From Mycobacterium colombiense (GTDB lineage Bacteria > Actinomycetota > Actinomycetes > Mycobacteriales > Mycobacteriaceae): 64,000 bases of DNA. This document shows, piece after piece, positions 25,558 through 35,470 of the stretch (positions are counted from its first letter, which is position 1; every line of letters begins with the position of its first letter). Position numbers and translations under genes: made by a program. Location: the NCBI RefSeq assembly GCF_001665835.1, contig NZ_LZSX01000088.1, forward strand, positions 124,001-188,000. The letters run 5' to 3'. The notes beneath the pieces were generated by a model. It saw nothing but the letters and a program-made list of their open reading frames with translations, ran no database searches and was not told where the DNA came from.

Positions 25558-26001
25558 ATGACGTATCGCCGTCTTGCTTGGCCGTTCGCCGCGGTGGTAG
25601 CGGCGGCCATCATTCCCGTCCAGGCCCATGGCGAGCCGCCGACGAAGTGTCTGACCAACACTCCCAAGGGCAAGCAGGTCTACGTGCCCTGCGATCTGCT
25701 CAACGCCGGCGCCAATTTCCCGCCGGGGCAGCGTTGTCCCCCGCCGCTCGAGCAGTACCCGAAGGATGTGGCGGACTGGTGTGGCGAAGGCCCAGGCCTT
25801 GCGAGTACCACCCCCACGAGTCCTACGAGTCCGACGAGTCCTGCGACCTCAACGAGTCCTACGAGTCCTGCGACCTCAACGAGTCCCACGAGTCCTGCGA
25901 CCACAACCAGTCCTGCGACCACAACGCGTCCTGCGACCCCAACGAGTTCTGGGACTCCGCCCAGTCCCGCTAGCCCGGCGGCTCCGGGCAATGCACGATG
26001 A
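25558..26001 (+). CDS. Secreted Thr/Ser/Pro-rich protein
   Basis: The start is ATG 25558 with AGGAG six nt upstream, giving 147 residues. A signal peptide (MTYRRLAWPFAAVVAAAIIP then VQAHG) precedes a short domain with three or four Cys (TKCLTNTP, VPCDLLN, QRCPPPLEQYP, DWCGEG). The last 65 residues are low complexity, repeating TSPTSPAT, encoded by a 27-nt DNA repeat. The Ser/Thr/Pro tail would span cell-wall layers and may be O-mannosylated. Function unknown. Confidence 0.75.
   Translation: MTYRRLAWPFAAVVAAAIIPVQAHGEPPTKCLTNTPKGKQVYVPCDLLNAGANFPPGQRCPPPLEQYPKDVADWCGEGPGLASTTPTSPTSPTSPATSTSPTSPATSTSPTSPATTTSPATTTRPATPTSSGTPPSPASPAAPGNAR
25811..25950 (+). repeat. 27-nt tandem coding repeat
   Basis: Units built from ACGAGTCCTACGAGTCCTGC followed by GACCTCA repeat about four times with variation, within the Thr/Ser/Pro tail of the secreted protein. 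Tract length could vary between strains by slippage without a frameshift. Confidence 0.7.
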
Positions 26002-26049
26002 CGATGTCCTGCACAAGGTGATTTTGTGGATCACGAACCAGGAGGCGAC

Positions 26050-26649
26050 ATGGTTGAGCATCGCCACGTCGAATGGGACCCTGACACGCGACGAATCGCG
26101 ACCAGCCGGCTGCTATTGCGCCCGTGGCAACTCGACGACGACGTCTTCGCCTACGGGATATACGGGGAGCCGGAGGTTTCGCGTTGGCTGTGTCCGGCGC
26201 TGCCGTCGATCACCGACGCCGCGCACATGCGCCAACTCTTGGGCGCGTGGGTCGCCGAAAGCGACGCGACCGGCGTGCCCCTGGGCCGCTGGGCGATCAC
26301 CGATAGAGCCTCTGGCGACCTGATCGGGGGAGTGGCACTGCTACCACTTCCACCCGGTCGCACCGATCTCGAGATCGGATGGCAGGTTGCACCGAAGCTG
26401 TGGGGTCACGGCTACGGCGCGGAGGCTGGCCATGCGGTGGCCCATCAAGCATTCACAAATGTCGGTGTCAGTGAGGTCTTCGCCGTCGTGCGGCCGGGCA
26501 ATCATCGCGGGGTGGCTACGGCGCGGCGAGTGGGCATGGAATGGGTCGGTGAGACCGACAAGTACTACAACCTGACCCTTGAGATCTACCGCCTGAGCAA
26601 GGCCGATCTGGATCTGCCAGAGCCAGCCTGTGCACCGCCACCGCACTAG
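26050..26649 (+). CDS. GNAT N-acetyltransferase (RimJ/RimL-like)
   Basis: The start is ATG 26050 right after AGGAGGCGAC (199 residues). A GTG at 26026 is in frame but less well placed. GNAT features are RLLLRPWQLDD at the N-terminus, a strand IGGVALLPLPPGRTDLEIGW, the acetyl-CoA loop GHGYGAEAGHAV, and RPGNHRGVATARRVGMEWVG. A close paralogue lies at 43627-44217. The substrate is unknown. It stands between the secreted protein and the first copy of the TCACCC-GGGTGA element. Confidence 0.82.
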   Translation: MVEHRHVEWDPDTRRIATSRLLLRPWQLDDDVFAYGIYGEPEVSRWLCPALPSITDAAHMRQLLGAWVAESDATGVPLGRWAITDRASGDLIGGVALLPLPPGRTDLEIGWQVAPKLWGHGYGAEAGHAVAHQAFTNVGVSEVFAVVRPGNHRGVATARRVGMEWVGETDKYYNLTLEIYRLSKADLDLPEPACAPPPH

Positions 26650-26812
26650 CCAAACTGCAGTTGCCACATCGGGATTCGCGGCGCGGCGCGGTCGGTCGAC
26701 TGGGGCATGATGTGTCATCCCGGCGCCGAACGTCGGCTTGCGGATGCCGGGCCGAAAACGTGATCAACAACGGACACCAATAGGCCAGTCGGTCGCGGCA
26801 CCCCGGCAGAAC

Positions 26813-26854
26813 TCACCCGGGTGAAACAACGCTGGGGTGATGACGGCTCACCCC
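26813..26854 (+). promoter_or_regulatory. Compound palindromic element, site 1
   Basis: TCACCCGGGTGA (26813-26824) is a perfect palindrome. It is followed after 9-10 nt by GGGGTGA (26834-26840), seven bases, then TCACCCC (26848-26854). The site points at the SDR/msrB/msrA/tal/ctaD genes and lies 138 nt before the SDR start. Confidence 0.8.
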
Positions 26855-26991
26855 GCCGCGCAGCAGACTGAAGCCAGTTCACCGCCGAGATACGGGGCGC
26901 CGGGCGTCGTCGCCAGGCCGCGAACCTTCCTCTCCCGGCAAACCGATAACGGCGCGGCAGTCGTCGCGAAGATCAGAAGAAGGGTCTCACC

Positions 26992-27762
26992 ATGCACTTC
27001 GATTCCAAGAAGGTCATCGTCGTCGGAGGCAGCGCCGGTATGGGCCGGCAGGTCGCCATTGATGTCGTGGGCCACGGCGGCAGTGCGGTGATCGTCGGCC
27101 GGTCGAAAGACCGTGTTGACGACACCGTGACCGAATTGACCAGCGGGGCTGGGCAAGCCTGGGGAATCACTGCCGAGTTGACCGATCGCAGCGCGGTCGC
27201 CGATGTACAGCGTGCGCTTTCTGAGGAGCACGCCGACGCGACATTGTTGGTCAATGCGGCCGGATTCTTCATCCCCAAGCCGTTTCTCGAGTACGACGCC
27301 CAGTTCTATGACTCGTATATGGAGCTCAACTATGCCTTGTTCTTCCTGACGCAGACCGTCGTTGAGGGCATGATCGCCCGCGGTGAGGGCGGGGCAATCG
27401 TCAACATCGGCAGCATGTGGGCACATCAGGCGATCGGTGCGACACCGTCGTCGGCGTACTCGATGCAAAAGGCCGGCTTGCATGCCCTGACCCATAACTT
27501 GGCCATCGAGCTTGCCGGGCACAAGATCCGGGTCAACGCGGTGGCGCCGGCCGTCGTCAAGACCCCGCTCTACGAGGGGTTCATCCCCAAAGACGAGATC
27601 GACGCCACGCTTGACACATTCGCGCCGCTTCATCCGCTGGGACGAGTGGGCACGCCGGCCGACGTGGCCAACGCCGTGACGTATCTGCTCTCTGATGAGG
27701 CCAGTTGGGTCACCGGCGCGATTCTCAATGTCGACGGCGGCATCATGGCCGGCCGCAATTAA
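26992..27762 (+). CDS. Short-chain dehydrogenase/reductase
   Basis: The 256-residue protein is a classical SDR. The cofactor loop is VVGGSAGMGRQ (residues 11-20), with NAAG at 88-91, Ser141 in NIGSMW, and Tyr156/Lys160 in SAYSMQK. The C-terminus has VTGAILNVDGGIM. The first glycine motif, GGSAGMG, is slightly unlike the TGxxxGxG consensus. It is the first gene after element site 1 and probably heads a unit with msrB, msrA and tal. A truncated copy of its 5' end occurs at 62068 behind another copy of the element. The substrate is unknown. Confidence 0.88.
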   Translation: MHFDSKKVIVVGGSAGMGRQVAIDVVGHGGSAVIVGRSKDRVDDTVTELTSGAGQAWGITAELTDRSAVADVQRALSEEHADATLLVNAAGFFIPKPFLEYDAQFYDSYMELNYALFFLTQTVVEGMIARGEGGAIVNIGSMWAHQAIGATPSSAYSMQKAGLHALTHNLAIELAGHKIRVNAVAPAVVKTPLYEGFIPKDEIDATLDTFAPLHPLGRVGTPADVANAVTYLLSDEASWVTGAILNVDGGIMAGRN

Positions 27763-27837
27763 CCCGACGACGCGGCGAAACCTACTGAAACACTCAGCGC
27801 CTCATCACATCAGCGGCGCATAAACGAAGGAGATCGG

Positions 27838-28326
27838 ATGCCACGCCAATACAGCAAGAGCCCTGACGCGGTAGACGCGTTAACCCCTGAGCAATACCAC
27901 ATCACCCAGGAGGCCGGTACCGAGCTTCCGTTCACCGGCGAATACTGCGATAACCACGAGCCGGGCATTTATGTTGACATCGTTTCTGGTGAGCCGCTTT
28001 TCGCCTCGGTGAATAAGTTCGACAGTGGAACTGGCTGGCCCAGCTTCACCCAGCCCATCGACGCGGACAATATCGTTGAAAAGCGTGACCGCAGCCACTT
28101 CATGGAACGGGTCGAGGTGCGGTCAGCACGCGCCGATAGTCATCTGGGCCACGTATTCACAGATGGGCCAAGGGAAGCCGGCGGGTTGCGCTACTGCATC
28201 AACTCTGCCTCGCTGCGGTTCATCCATCGCGACGACCTTGAAGCCCAGGGTTATGGGGAATACCTCGGTCTTTTCACGAAGGGTGAACCGGCGCAACACC
28301 AAAGCGTAGGCGGGCAGCAGTCATGA
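27838..28326 (+). CDS. msrB: Peptide methionine (R)-S-oxide reductase
   Basis: MsrB repairs methionine-R-sulfoxide in oxidised proteins. The signature is complete: FTGEYCDNHEPGIYVDIVSG, KFDSGTGWPSF, DSHLGHVFTDGP and RYCINSASLRF with catalytic Cys120. The paired CxxC zinc site of many MsrB proteins is absent. It is 162 residues long, starts at ATG 27838 with AAGGAG upstream, and overlaps msrA by 4 nt. It probably shares a promoter with the SDR gene. Confidence 0.95.
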   Translation: MPRQYSKSPDAVDALTPEQYHITQEAGTELPFTGEYCDNHEPGIYVDIVSGEPLFASVNKFDSGTGWPSFTQPIDADNIVEKRDRSHFMERVEVRSARADSHLGHVFTDGPREAGGLRYCINSASLRFIHRDDLEAQGYGEYLGLFTKGEPAQHQSVGGQQS

Positions 28327-28880
28327 CCAACTCCAACGAGATCGCCGTCCTCGCCGGTGGGTGCTTTTGGGGCATGGAGGAGCTGTTTCGCAAGCTGCCG
28401 GGCGTGGTGTCCACCCGTGTGGGATACACCGGCGGCCGTAACGCGCATCCCACCTACCGCAACCATCCCGGCCATGCCGAAGCACTCGAGATCACCTACG
28501 ACCCAGAGGCGACCGATTACCGGGCGTTGCTGGAATTCTTTTTCCAGATCCACGACCCGACCACCACGAACCGTCAAGGCAATGATGTCGGCAGCAGTTA
28601 CCGGTCGGCGATTTTCTACCTCGGCGACCAGCAGAAGCAAGTCGCGTTGGCCACCATCGCCGACGTCGAGGCCTCAGGAAGATGGCCCGGCAGGATCGTC
28701 ACTGAAGTCACTCCTGCCGCTGAGTTTTGGGAAGCCGAACCTGAACACCAGAACTACTTACAGGAGTATCCATCCGGGTATACCTGCCACTACATCCGCC
28801 CAGAATGGACGCTGCCCAACCACACTCGCAGCGCCGGCGCGCGGGCGGTGACGGCAGAACATGCAGAGCCCGCTCAATAG
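28323..28880 (+). CDS. msrA: Peptide methionine (S)-S-oxide reductase
   Basis: MsrA reduces methionine-S-sulfoxide and complements MsrB. GCFWG with nucleophile Cys14 is present, followed by the family segments VGYTGGRNAHPTYRN, GHAEALEITYDP, FFQIHDPTTTNRQGNDVGS and YRSAIFY. The C-terminus has a second Cys (YTCHYIRPEW) that could recycle the enzyme. The ATGA overlap with msrB shows coupling. It is 185 residues, within the family range. Confidence 0.95.
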   Translation: MTNSNEIAVLAGGCFWGMEELFRKLPGVVSTRVGYTGGRNAHPTYRNHPGHAEALEITYDPEATDYRALLEFFFQIHDPTTTNRQGNDVGSSYRSAIFYLGDQQKQVALATIADVEASGRWPGRIVTEVTPAAEFWEAEPEHQNYLQEYPSGYTCHYIRPEWTLPNHTRSAGARAVTAEHAEPAQ

Positions 28881-29040
28881 CGATATGGGTTCGGCAACAA
28901 TAGGCAAGGCGTGGACAAGTGCGAGTGATTGGCAGGTGCTGTTTAGCGCGTACGCGCCGGTGATCGGTTATGGGGCCGCACGTGTCGCAGCATGGGTGCT
29001 GCCCCTGTACGGAGATCGGCGAGCGGCGGTGACACGATGA
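28861..29040 (+). CDS. Small hydrophobic hypothetical protein
   Basis: A 59-codon frame (ATG 28861; ATG 28885 is also possible) fills the gap between msrA and tal. Its TGA overlaps the tal ATG (ATGA at 29037-29040). It reads DWQVLFSAYAPVIGYGAARV then AAWVLPLYGDRR, an amphipathic or membrane-like segment. The exact overlap with tal argues that it is translated. No family is recognised. Confidence 0.5.
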   Translation: MQSPLNSDMGSATIGKAWTSASDWQVLFSAYAPVIGYGAARVAAWVLPLYGDRRAAVTR

Positions 29041-30125
29041 CTCAGAACCCGAACCTGGCGGCGCTGTCGGCAGCGGGCGTGTCGGTCTGGCTGGATGACT
29101 TGTCGCGCGACTGGCTGGAATCGGGCAACTTGCAGCGCCTCGTCGATACCAGAAGTGTCGTCGGTGTCACGACCAACCCGTCGACATTTGAGCGAGCACT
29201 GACCCACAGCCGCCTCTACCGCGAGCAGATCGCCAAGTTGACTGCGCGCGGCATCGCGATCGACGCGGCGATCCGCACGGTGATCACTGATGACGTCCGT
29301 GCGGCGTGCGATGTGCTGCGCCCGCAGTGGGAGGCCTCCGATGGTGTCGACGGAAGAGTCTCCGTCGAAGTCAATCCGCTGGATGCGGACAACACGGATC
29401 GAACACTCATGGAGACCATCCAGTTGGCCAAAACCGTCGACCGGCCCAACGTGTTTATCAAGATTCCGGCCACGGACGCGGGGCTGCCTGCAATCACTGC
29501 AGCACTGGCTAAAGGTGTCTCGGTCAACGTGACGCTGATTTTTTCCGCGCAACGGCATCGGGCCGTGATGGACGCCTATCTGGCCGGCATGGAAGCCGCA
29601 CAATGCGCAAGGGCCGATTTATCCCAGATCCACTCGGTGGCATCGCTTTTCGTTTCCAGGGTGGACACCGAGGTCGACAGGCGGCTTGAGCAAATCGGCA
29701 CCGCCGAGGCACTCGCACTGCGGGGGCAGGCAGGCATCGCCAACGCGCGGTTGGCCTATGCGGCCTACCACCAGGTCTTCGAAGCCGAGCCGCGCTACTC
29801 CGCGTTGCGCGCCGCGGGTGCTCGCGTGCAGCGTCCGCTGTGGGCCTCCACTGGGGTAAAGAACGCCGCGTATCCGGACACGATGTACGTCACCGAACTC
29901 GTGGCGCCGAACACAGTCAGCACCATTCCTGCGGCGACATTGGAGGCGGTGGCCGACCACGGCGTCATCAAGGGTGACACCATCACTGGCAAGGCGGCAC
30001 AGGCCGAGGAAGTGTTGGACCGGCTGAGCGCGATCGGTATCGATCTACCCAACGTATTCGCCGTGCTCGAACATGACGGGGTGGGAAAGTTCGCAGCGTC
30101 GTGGCTACGGTCCGTTCGACCCTAA
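29037..30125 (+). CDS. tal: Transaldolase
   Basis: Transaldolase moves a dihydroxyacetone unit between sugar phosphates in the non-oxidative pentose phosphate pathway, linking NADPH supply to stress. The 362-residue length and motifs (GVTTNPSTFERAL, VSVEVNPLDADNT, VFIKIPATDAG with Schiff-base Lys142, NVTLIFSAQRH, LWASTGVKN) match the actinobacterial type. Mycobacteria normally keep tal beside tkt and zwf, so this copy among msr genes and ctaD is likely a stress-region paralogue. ATG 29037 is chosen because it overlaps the upstream small ORF. Confidence 0.93.
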   Translation: MTQNPNLAALSAAGVSVWLDDLSRDWLESGNLQRLVDTRSVVGVTTNPSTFERALTHSRLYREQIAKLTARGIAIDAAIRTVITDDVRAACDVLRPQWEASDGVDGRVSVEVNPLDADNTDRTLMETIQLAKTVDRPNVFIKIPATDAGLPAITAALAKGVSVNVTLIFSAQRHRAVMDAYLAGMEAAQCARADLSQIHSVASLFVSRVDTEVDRRLEQIGTAEALALRGQAGIANARLAYAAYHQVFEAEPRYSALRAAGARVQRPLWASTGVKNAAYPDTMYVTELVAPNTVSTIPAATLEAVADHGVIKGDTITGKAAQAEEVLDRLSAIGIDLPNVFAVLEHDGVGKFAASWLRSVRP

Positions 30126-30172
30126 ATACCCTGCGGCGCTACATCATTCACCTATTCAGGAGACTGATTTAA

Positions 30173-31879
<1,707 letters not shown>

Positions 31880-31938
31880 CTGCCGAGTCCGCAACTGGAG
31901 TGGTCGCCAGCACAGTGCCAGTCCGTAATACGTTGCCG

Positions 31939-32175
31939 CTAGGCTTCTTCCAATGCCTCGCCAAGTGATTGAAGAATTTTGTTGTGCTGCGCTTTGACAA
32001 GCGTGTGACCCACCACCAACGCTGCGACGACGGGCCATTCCATCATCCCTAGTACGGCCATTGCACCGATGCCGGCATAGAACGCCAGATGTTCTAGCGC
32101 CGGTAGCGTCAGGCTGACATTCCAGGGTGACGGCGGCGAAACCGAATGCGTGCGCTGGACTCTCGCGTCGTTCAT
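31939..32175 (-). CDS. Small membrane protein downstream of the sigma factor
   Basis: The 78-residue protein starts at ATG 32175, sharing one base with the sigma factor stop (TGATG). Residues about 28-60 (ALEHLAFYAGIGAMAVLGMM then EWPVVAALVVGHTLV) form one or two membrane spans, ending in a soluble helix NKILQSLGEALEEA. SigH-type factors are usually followed by a soluble zinc anti-sigma factor of about 100 residues with HxxxCxxC. This protein has no Cys, so it is not that family. It could still hold the sigma factor at the membrane, which is inference from position only. Confidence 0.65.
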   Translation of the reverse strand: MNDARVQRTHSVSPPSPWNVSLTLPALEHLAFYAGIGAMAVLGMMEWPVVAALVVGHTLVKAQHNKILQSLGEALEEA

Positions 32176-32861
32176 CAGGCCTGACCTACCGACCGGACCG
32201 GATGAACTCGATGCCTCGCGCCCGCGCCTTCCCCGACGTAGGTCGGTGCGTTGCACAATTGGCGACTCGGACTGGGGGCGGCATGGTTATCCGACGGGTC
32301 GAATAGTAAATCGCGCAACTGTTTTCGTCCGCGGTTGATCCTCGAACTGACGGTTCCTTGCTGGGTGCCCATCATGGCTGCGATCTCCTTGTAGGAGTAT
32401 CCCGCGATGTCGGCAAAATAGACGGCCATGCGAAACTGCTCAGGCAGGCCCATCATCGCCGCCTTGAGGTTGGGGTTTGGCAGCATTTCGAGCGCCTGAT
32501 CTTCGGCCGACCGCAGGCCCCCGGGCTCGCGTGGGGCACCGGCGACGAGCTGTCGATCAGTGATCTCACCAGTCGGATATTGGGTGGGACGGCGCTTTTG
32601 CCTCCGATAGGTGTTGATGTAGGTGTTGGTCATGATCCGCCGCAGCCATGCATTGAGATTCGTTCCTGGTTCGAATGCCCGGAGACCGGCATAAGCGTTG
32701 AGCAAGGTTTCTTGCACCAGATCCTCCGCGTCCGTTCGATTGGAGGTCATCCGAAGAGCTTGCCGATAGAGAGGCTCAAGGAGCGGGATGACGGCGCTTT
32801 CAAATTGAGCGCTCAACAGGTTGTCTGGCACCTTTGTACATTCCCCGCGCACGCGACCCAC
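32175..32861 (-). CDS. ECF sigma factor, SigH-like
   Basis: The 228-residue frame contains sigma region 2 (FESAVIPLLEPLYRQALRMT, DAEDLVQETLLNAYAGLRAF, LNAWLRRIMTNTYINTYRR) and region 4 (LPEQFRMAVYFADIAGYSYK, EIAAMMGTQQGTVSSRINRG), very close in layout to mycobacterial SigH, the thiol-stress sigma factor. GTG 32861 is one base after the stop of a leader ORF that starts inside element site 2; GTG 32828 is an alternative start giving a SigH-like length. The C-terminal 30 residues are extra. Its placement among msr, ctaD, lpdA and copper-type genes fits redox control. Confidence 0.88.
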   Translation of the reverse strand: MGRVRGECTKVPDNLLSAQFESAVIPLLEPLYRQALRMTSNRTDAEDLVQETLLNAYAGLRAFEPGTNLNAWLRRIMTNTYINTYRRQKRRPTQYPTGEITDRQLVAGAPREPGGLRSAEDQALEMLPNPNLKAAMMGLPEQFRMAVYFADIAGYSYKEIAAMMGTQQGTVSSRINRGRKQLRDLLFDPSDNHAAPSPSRQLCNAPTYVGEGAGARHRVHPVRSVGQA

Positions 32862-33015
32862 GCTATGTTCCTGTCATCGTGAAAAGTATTGACTGCCCGT
32901 TCAAGTGCATTCCTTCCAGGGGGGTCGCCACCTGACGCAGCGATACCATAGGTGAGGTATTTGCTTGCTTCACCGAACCTCCGCTTGCCATTCTTCGGCC
33001 AGCATCCACCGCCGC

Positions 33016-33058
33016 GGGGTGAGTGGTCATCACCCGCCGAGGCAATTCATCCGGGTGA
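33016..33058 (-). promoter_or_regulatory. Compound palindromic element, site 2
   Basis: Read on the minus strand: TCACCCGGATGA (33058-33047), 11 nt, GGGTGA, TGACCAC, TCACCCC (ends 33016). It points at the sigma factor gene 155 nt away. An ATG inside it (33030) opens a 55-codon frame that ends at 32863, one base before the sigma GTG. Confidence 0.75.
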
Positions 33059-33135
33059 TGGCTCGCGCCACCAGTGTTCAAGTTGGCCGCTCGGGCTGTG
33101 GCAGTCGCCCGCGCACCACTGCTCGTGTTCAACTA

Positions 33136-33178
33136 TCACCCGGGTGAATGATGTGGGTGGGTGACGACAGTCCATCCC
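33136..33178 (+). promoter_or_regulatory. Compound palindromic element, site 3
   Basis: TCACCCGGGTGA (33136-33147), 11 nt, GGGTGA (33159-33164), CGACAGT, CCATCCC (33172-33178). It points at the Cys-rich protein and lpdA and is back to back with site 2. A GTG at 33161 opens a 50-codon frame ending at 33313, 15 nt before the next gene. Confidence 0.75.
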
Positions 33179-33328
33179 CCTTTGCGCGATGCTCTTAATG
33201 TCTACACCCGCGCAGCCGTGTTCTGTTGTGTAAGAAGCACAGCAGAGATTCACGGCCCCGAGCGTTACCTTGCGTGGAGAAGGCTAGGACAGAAGAGACA
33301 GCCATCGCCCTGAACGAGGACTACTACA

Positions 33329-33736
33329 GTGAGCGCCGCCAAGGAAATGTTGGAGACCTATCCACGAGATCTAGGTCGGATCGATAGAGCCAAGCTGGTC
33401 GCATGTATTGACGCCTGTATCGAATGCGACCAAGCCTGCACAGCATGTGCAGACGCCTGCCTGAGTGAAGACGACGTATATCACTTAACCAAATGTATAC
33501 GCACATGCCTTGACTGCTCGGATGTCTGCGCGACGACCGGCCGCGTCTTGTCCCGGCACACGGACTACGACGCCAACTTGACTAGGACGGTGCTCCAAAC
33601 GTGCGCCACCGCCTGTAAGACAAGCGCAGACGAGTGCGACAAACATGCGCCGAAACACGAGCATTGCCGGGTGTGCGCCGACGTCTGCCGTCGCTGTGAA
33701 CGGGCCTGCCGTGACCTTGTCGAGGCGCTCGGCTGA
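33329..33736 (+). CDS. Cys-rich four-helix copper-type protein (DUF326)
   Basis: The 135-residue protein has 18 Cys in the DUF326 pattern: CIDACIECDQACTACADAC, CIRTCLDCSDVC, CATACKTSADEC, CRVCADVCRRCERAC. The Cys line the core of a four-helix bundle in copper storage proteins of this family, which bind many Cu(I) ions; related proteins occur beside copper-resistance genes. The start is GTG 33329 with GAGG upstream. The gene lies 18 nt before lpdA, so the two are one unit. A role in copper or thiol buffering is inferred from the family. Confidence 0.85.
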   Translation: MSAAKEMLETYPRDLGRIDRAKLVACIDACIECDQACTACADACLSEDDVYHLTKCIRTCLDCSDVCATTGRVLSRHTDYDANLTRTVLQTCATACKTSADECDKHAPKHEHCRVCADVCRRCERACRDLVEALG

Positions 33737-33753
33737 GGCAGGCAAGCAGTTCC

Positions 33754-35169
33754 GTGACGACCCGAATCGTAATCCTCGGCGGCGGTCCGGCCGGTTATGA
33801 GGCAGCATTGGTCGCCGCCGGACGGGATCCCGCCGCGGCTCAGGTCACACTGGTCAACTCCGGCGGGGTCGGCGGTGCTGCTGTCCTCTGCGATTGCGTG
33901 CCGTCGAAAACCTTTATCGCCTCCACGGGGCTGCGCACCGAACTGCGACGGGCAACCCGCCTGGGTTTCGACATCGACATCGACGACGCCAAGATCTCTC
34001 TTCCGGAAATCCACCAGCGGGTGAAGATGCTGGCTAGCGAGCAGTCGGCCGATATCACCGAGCAACTGCTCGACTCAGGTGTGGAGCTCGTGGCGGGCCG
34101 GGGCGAACTGGTTGATACGACTCCCGGCCTGGTACGTCACTGTGTCAAGGTGACCGCACGCGACGGCAGCTCCACGATGCGCGAGGCCGATGTGGTATTG
34201 ATCGCCACTGGGGCCAGCCCCCGGATCCTGCCGTCGGCGCGCCCCGACGGCCAGCGCATCCTGACCTGGCGCCAGCTCTATGAACTGAACTCGCTGCCCG
34301 AGCACCTTGTTGTGGTGGGAAGCGGTGTGACTGGTGCCGAATTCGCTAACGCTTACACGGAACTGGGTGCGGCGGTAACAGTGGTGGCCAGCCGCGACCG
34401 GGTGTTGCCGTACGAGGACGCCGATGCTGCGTGGGTGCTGGAAGAGTCCTTCGCCGAACGCGGGGTCAAACTGGTCAAAAATGCCAGGGCACAATCGGTC
34501 AGGCGCACCGACGACGGGGTGCTGGTGATAATGACCGACGGCCGTACCGTCGAGGGCAGCCACGCATTGATGACAGTTGGGTCAGTTCCCAACACCGGCG
34601 GCCTGGGTCTACAACGCGTGGGCATCGACCTCGCACGTGGCAACTACATTGCTGTCGACCGTGTTTCACGCACATCGGTTCCGGGCATATACGCTGCGGG
34701 GGACTGCACCGGTGTTTTGCCGTTAGCCTCGGTTGCCGCGATGCAGGGCCGGATCGCGATGTATCACGCCCTGGGTGAAGCCGTTAATCCACTTCAGTTG
34801 CGCACCGTCGCGGCGACGGTGTTCACCCACCCCGAGGTTGCGGCGGTCGGCATCGGGCAGACCGCGATCGACAACGGCTCGGTCCAGGCTCGTGTCATCA
34901 TCCTTCCGCTGAAAACCAATGCGCGGGCCAAGATGTCGGAGCTGACGCGGGGTTTCGTCAAACTATTTTGCCGGCAGGACAGCGGCGTGGTGATCGGTGG
35001 CGTGGTGGTCGCTCCGATCGCTTCGGAATTGATACTCCCGATCGCGATGGCTGTTCAAAACAGGATCACCGTCGACGATTTGGCGCAGACGCTTGCGATC
35101 TATCCGTCGCTGTCCGGTTCGGTCACCGAGGCGGCCCGCCGGCTCATAGCCCGCGATGATCTGAACTGA
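33754..35169 (+). CDS. lpdA: LpdA-type NAD(P)H quinone reductase
   Basis: The 471-residue flavoprotein disulphide reductase-fold protein is closest in text to mycobacterial LpdA (Rv3303c). It has FAD loop VILGGGPAGYEAAL, GGAAVLCDCVPSKTFIASTG, VVVGSGVTGAEFANAYTELG, YAAGDCTGVLPLASVAAMQG and AATVFTHPEVAAVGIG. The lipoamide dehydrogenase disulphide (C-x4-C after GGT) is absent. Here Cys46 and Cys48 flank one residue, so the enzyme is expected to reduce quinones, not lipoamide. The start is GTG 33754. It follows the DUF326 gene. Its role would be redox defence. Confidence 0.9.
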   Translation: MTTRIVILGGGPAGYEAALVAAGRDPAAAQVTLVNSGGVGGAAVLCDCVPSKTFIASTGLRTELRRATRLGFDIDIDDAKISLPEIHQRVKMLASEQSADITEQLLDSGVELVAGRGELVDTTPGLVRHCVKVTARDGSSTMREADVVLIATGASPRILPSARPDGQRILTWRQLYELNSLPEHLVVVGSGVTGAEFANAYTELGAAVTVVASRDRVLPYEDADAAWVLEESFAERGVKLVKNARAQSVRRTDDGVLVIMTDGRTVEGSHALMTVGSVPNTGGLGLQRVGIDLARGNYIAVDRVSRTSVPGIYAAGDCTGVLPLASVAAMQGRIAMYHALGEAVNPLQLRTVAATVFTHPEVAAVGIGQTAIDNGSVQARVIILPLKTNARAKMSELTRGFVKLFCRQDSGVVIGGVVVAPIASELILPIAMAVQNRITVDDLAQTLAIYPSLSGSVTEAARRLIARDDLN

Positions 35170-35265
35170 TGCACGGACTAATTGGGCCGGCGGTTCCTTG
35201 AAGTGAGCGCGTCAGTCAGTTGCTCGGGCAGTCCATCCGGGGCGGCGGTCGCAGCTTGAGCGTTA

Positions 35266-35301
35266 TCACCCGGGTGAATCGTGATGAGGGGTGATGACAG
35301 G
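35266..35301 (+). promoter_or_regulatory. Compound palindromic element, site 4 (right half weak)
   Basis: TCACCCGGGTGA (35266-35277), 11 nt, GGGGTGA (35288-35294), TGACAGG, after which the expected TCACCC is lost (TGGACC). It points at the NDH-2 gene, 170 nt before its start. Confidence 0.65.
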
Positions 35302-35470
35302 TGGACCTGAGTCGGGCGATGCTCACTATCTGATCCCGATGTCCGAGCTGGCTACAGCCGTCTAGCACGCCGCAGTCCAGGACGCCGTGGTCACCAATGA
35401 ACACCACGGCCTCGTGCGATTAATCCGCGAACCTCATGTGGATACCCGAATACCAAACAGGAGAAGAAAT

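Noticed and set aside
25811..25950. Short direct repeats that might suggest a CRISPR array
   Set aside because: They are imperfect 27-nt repeats without spacers, in frame, encoding a Thr/Ser/Pro tail.
25524..25973. A plus-strand frame rich in ESYESCDLNES
   Set aside because: It is the shifted reading of the 27-nt repeat in the secreted protein gene, and the signal peptide is in the other frame.
26837..27091. An 84-residue ORF from the ATG in element site 1
   Set aside because: It overlaps the SDR gene out of frame with no similarity beyond the first residues; considered a leader-frame coincidence until tested.
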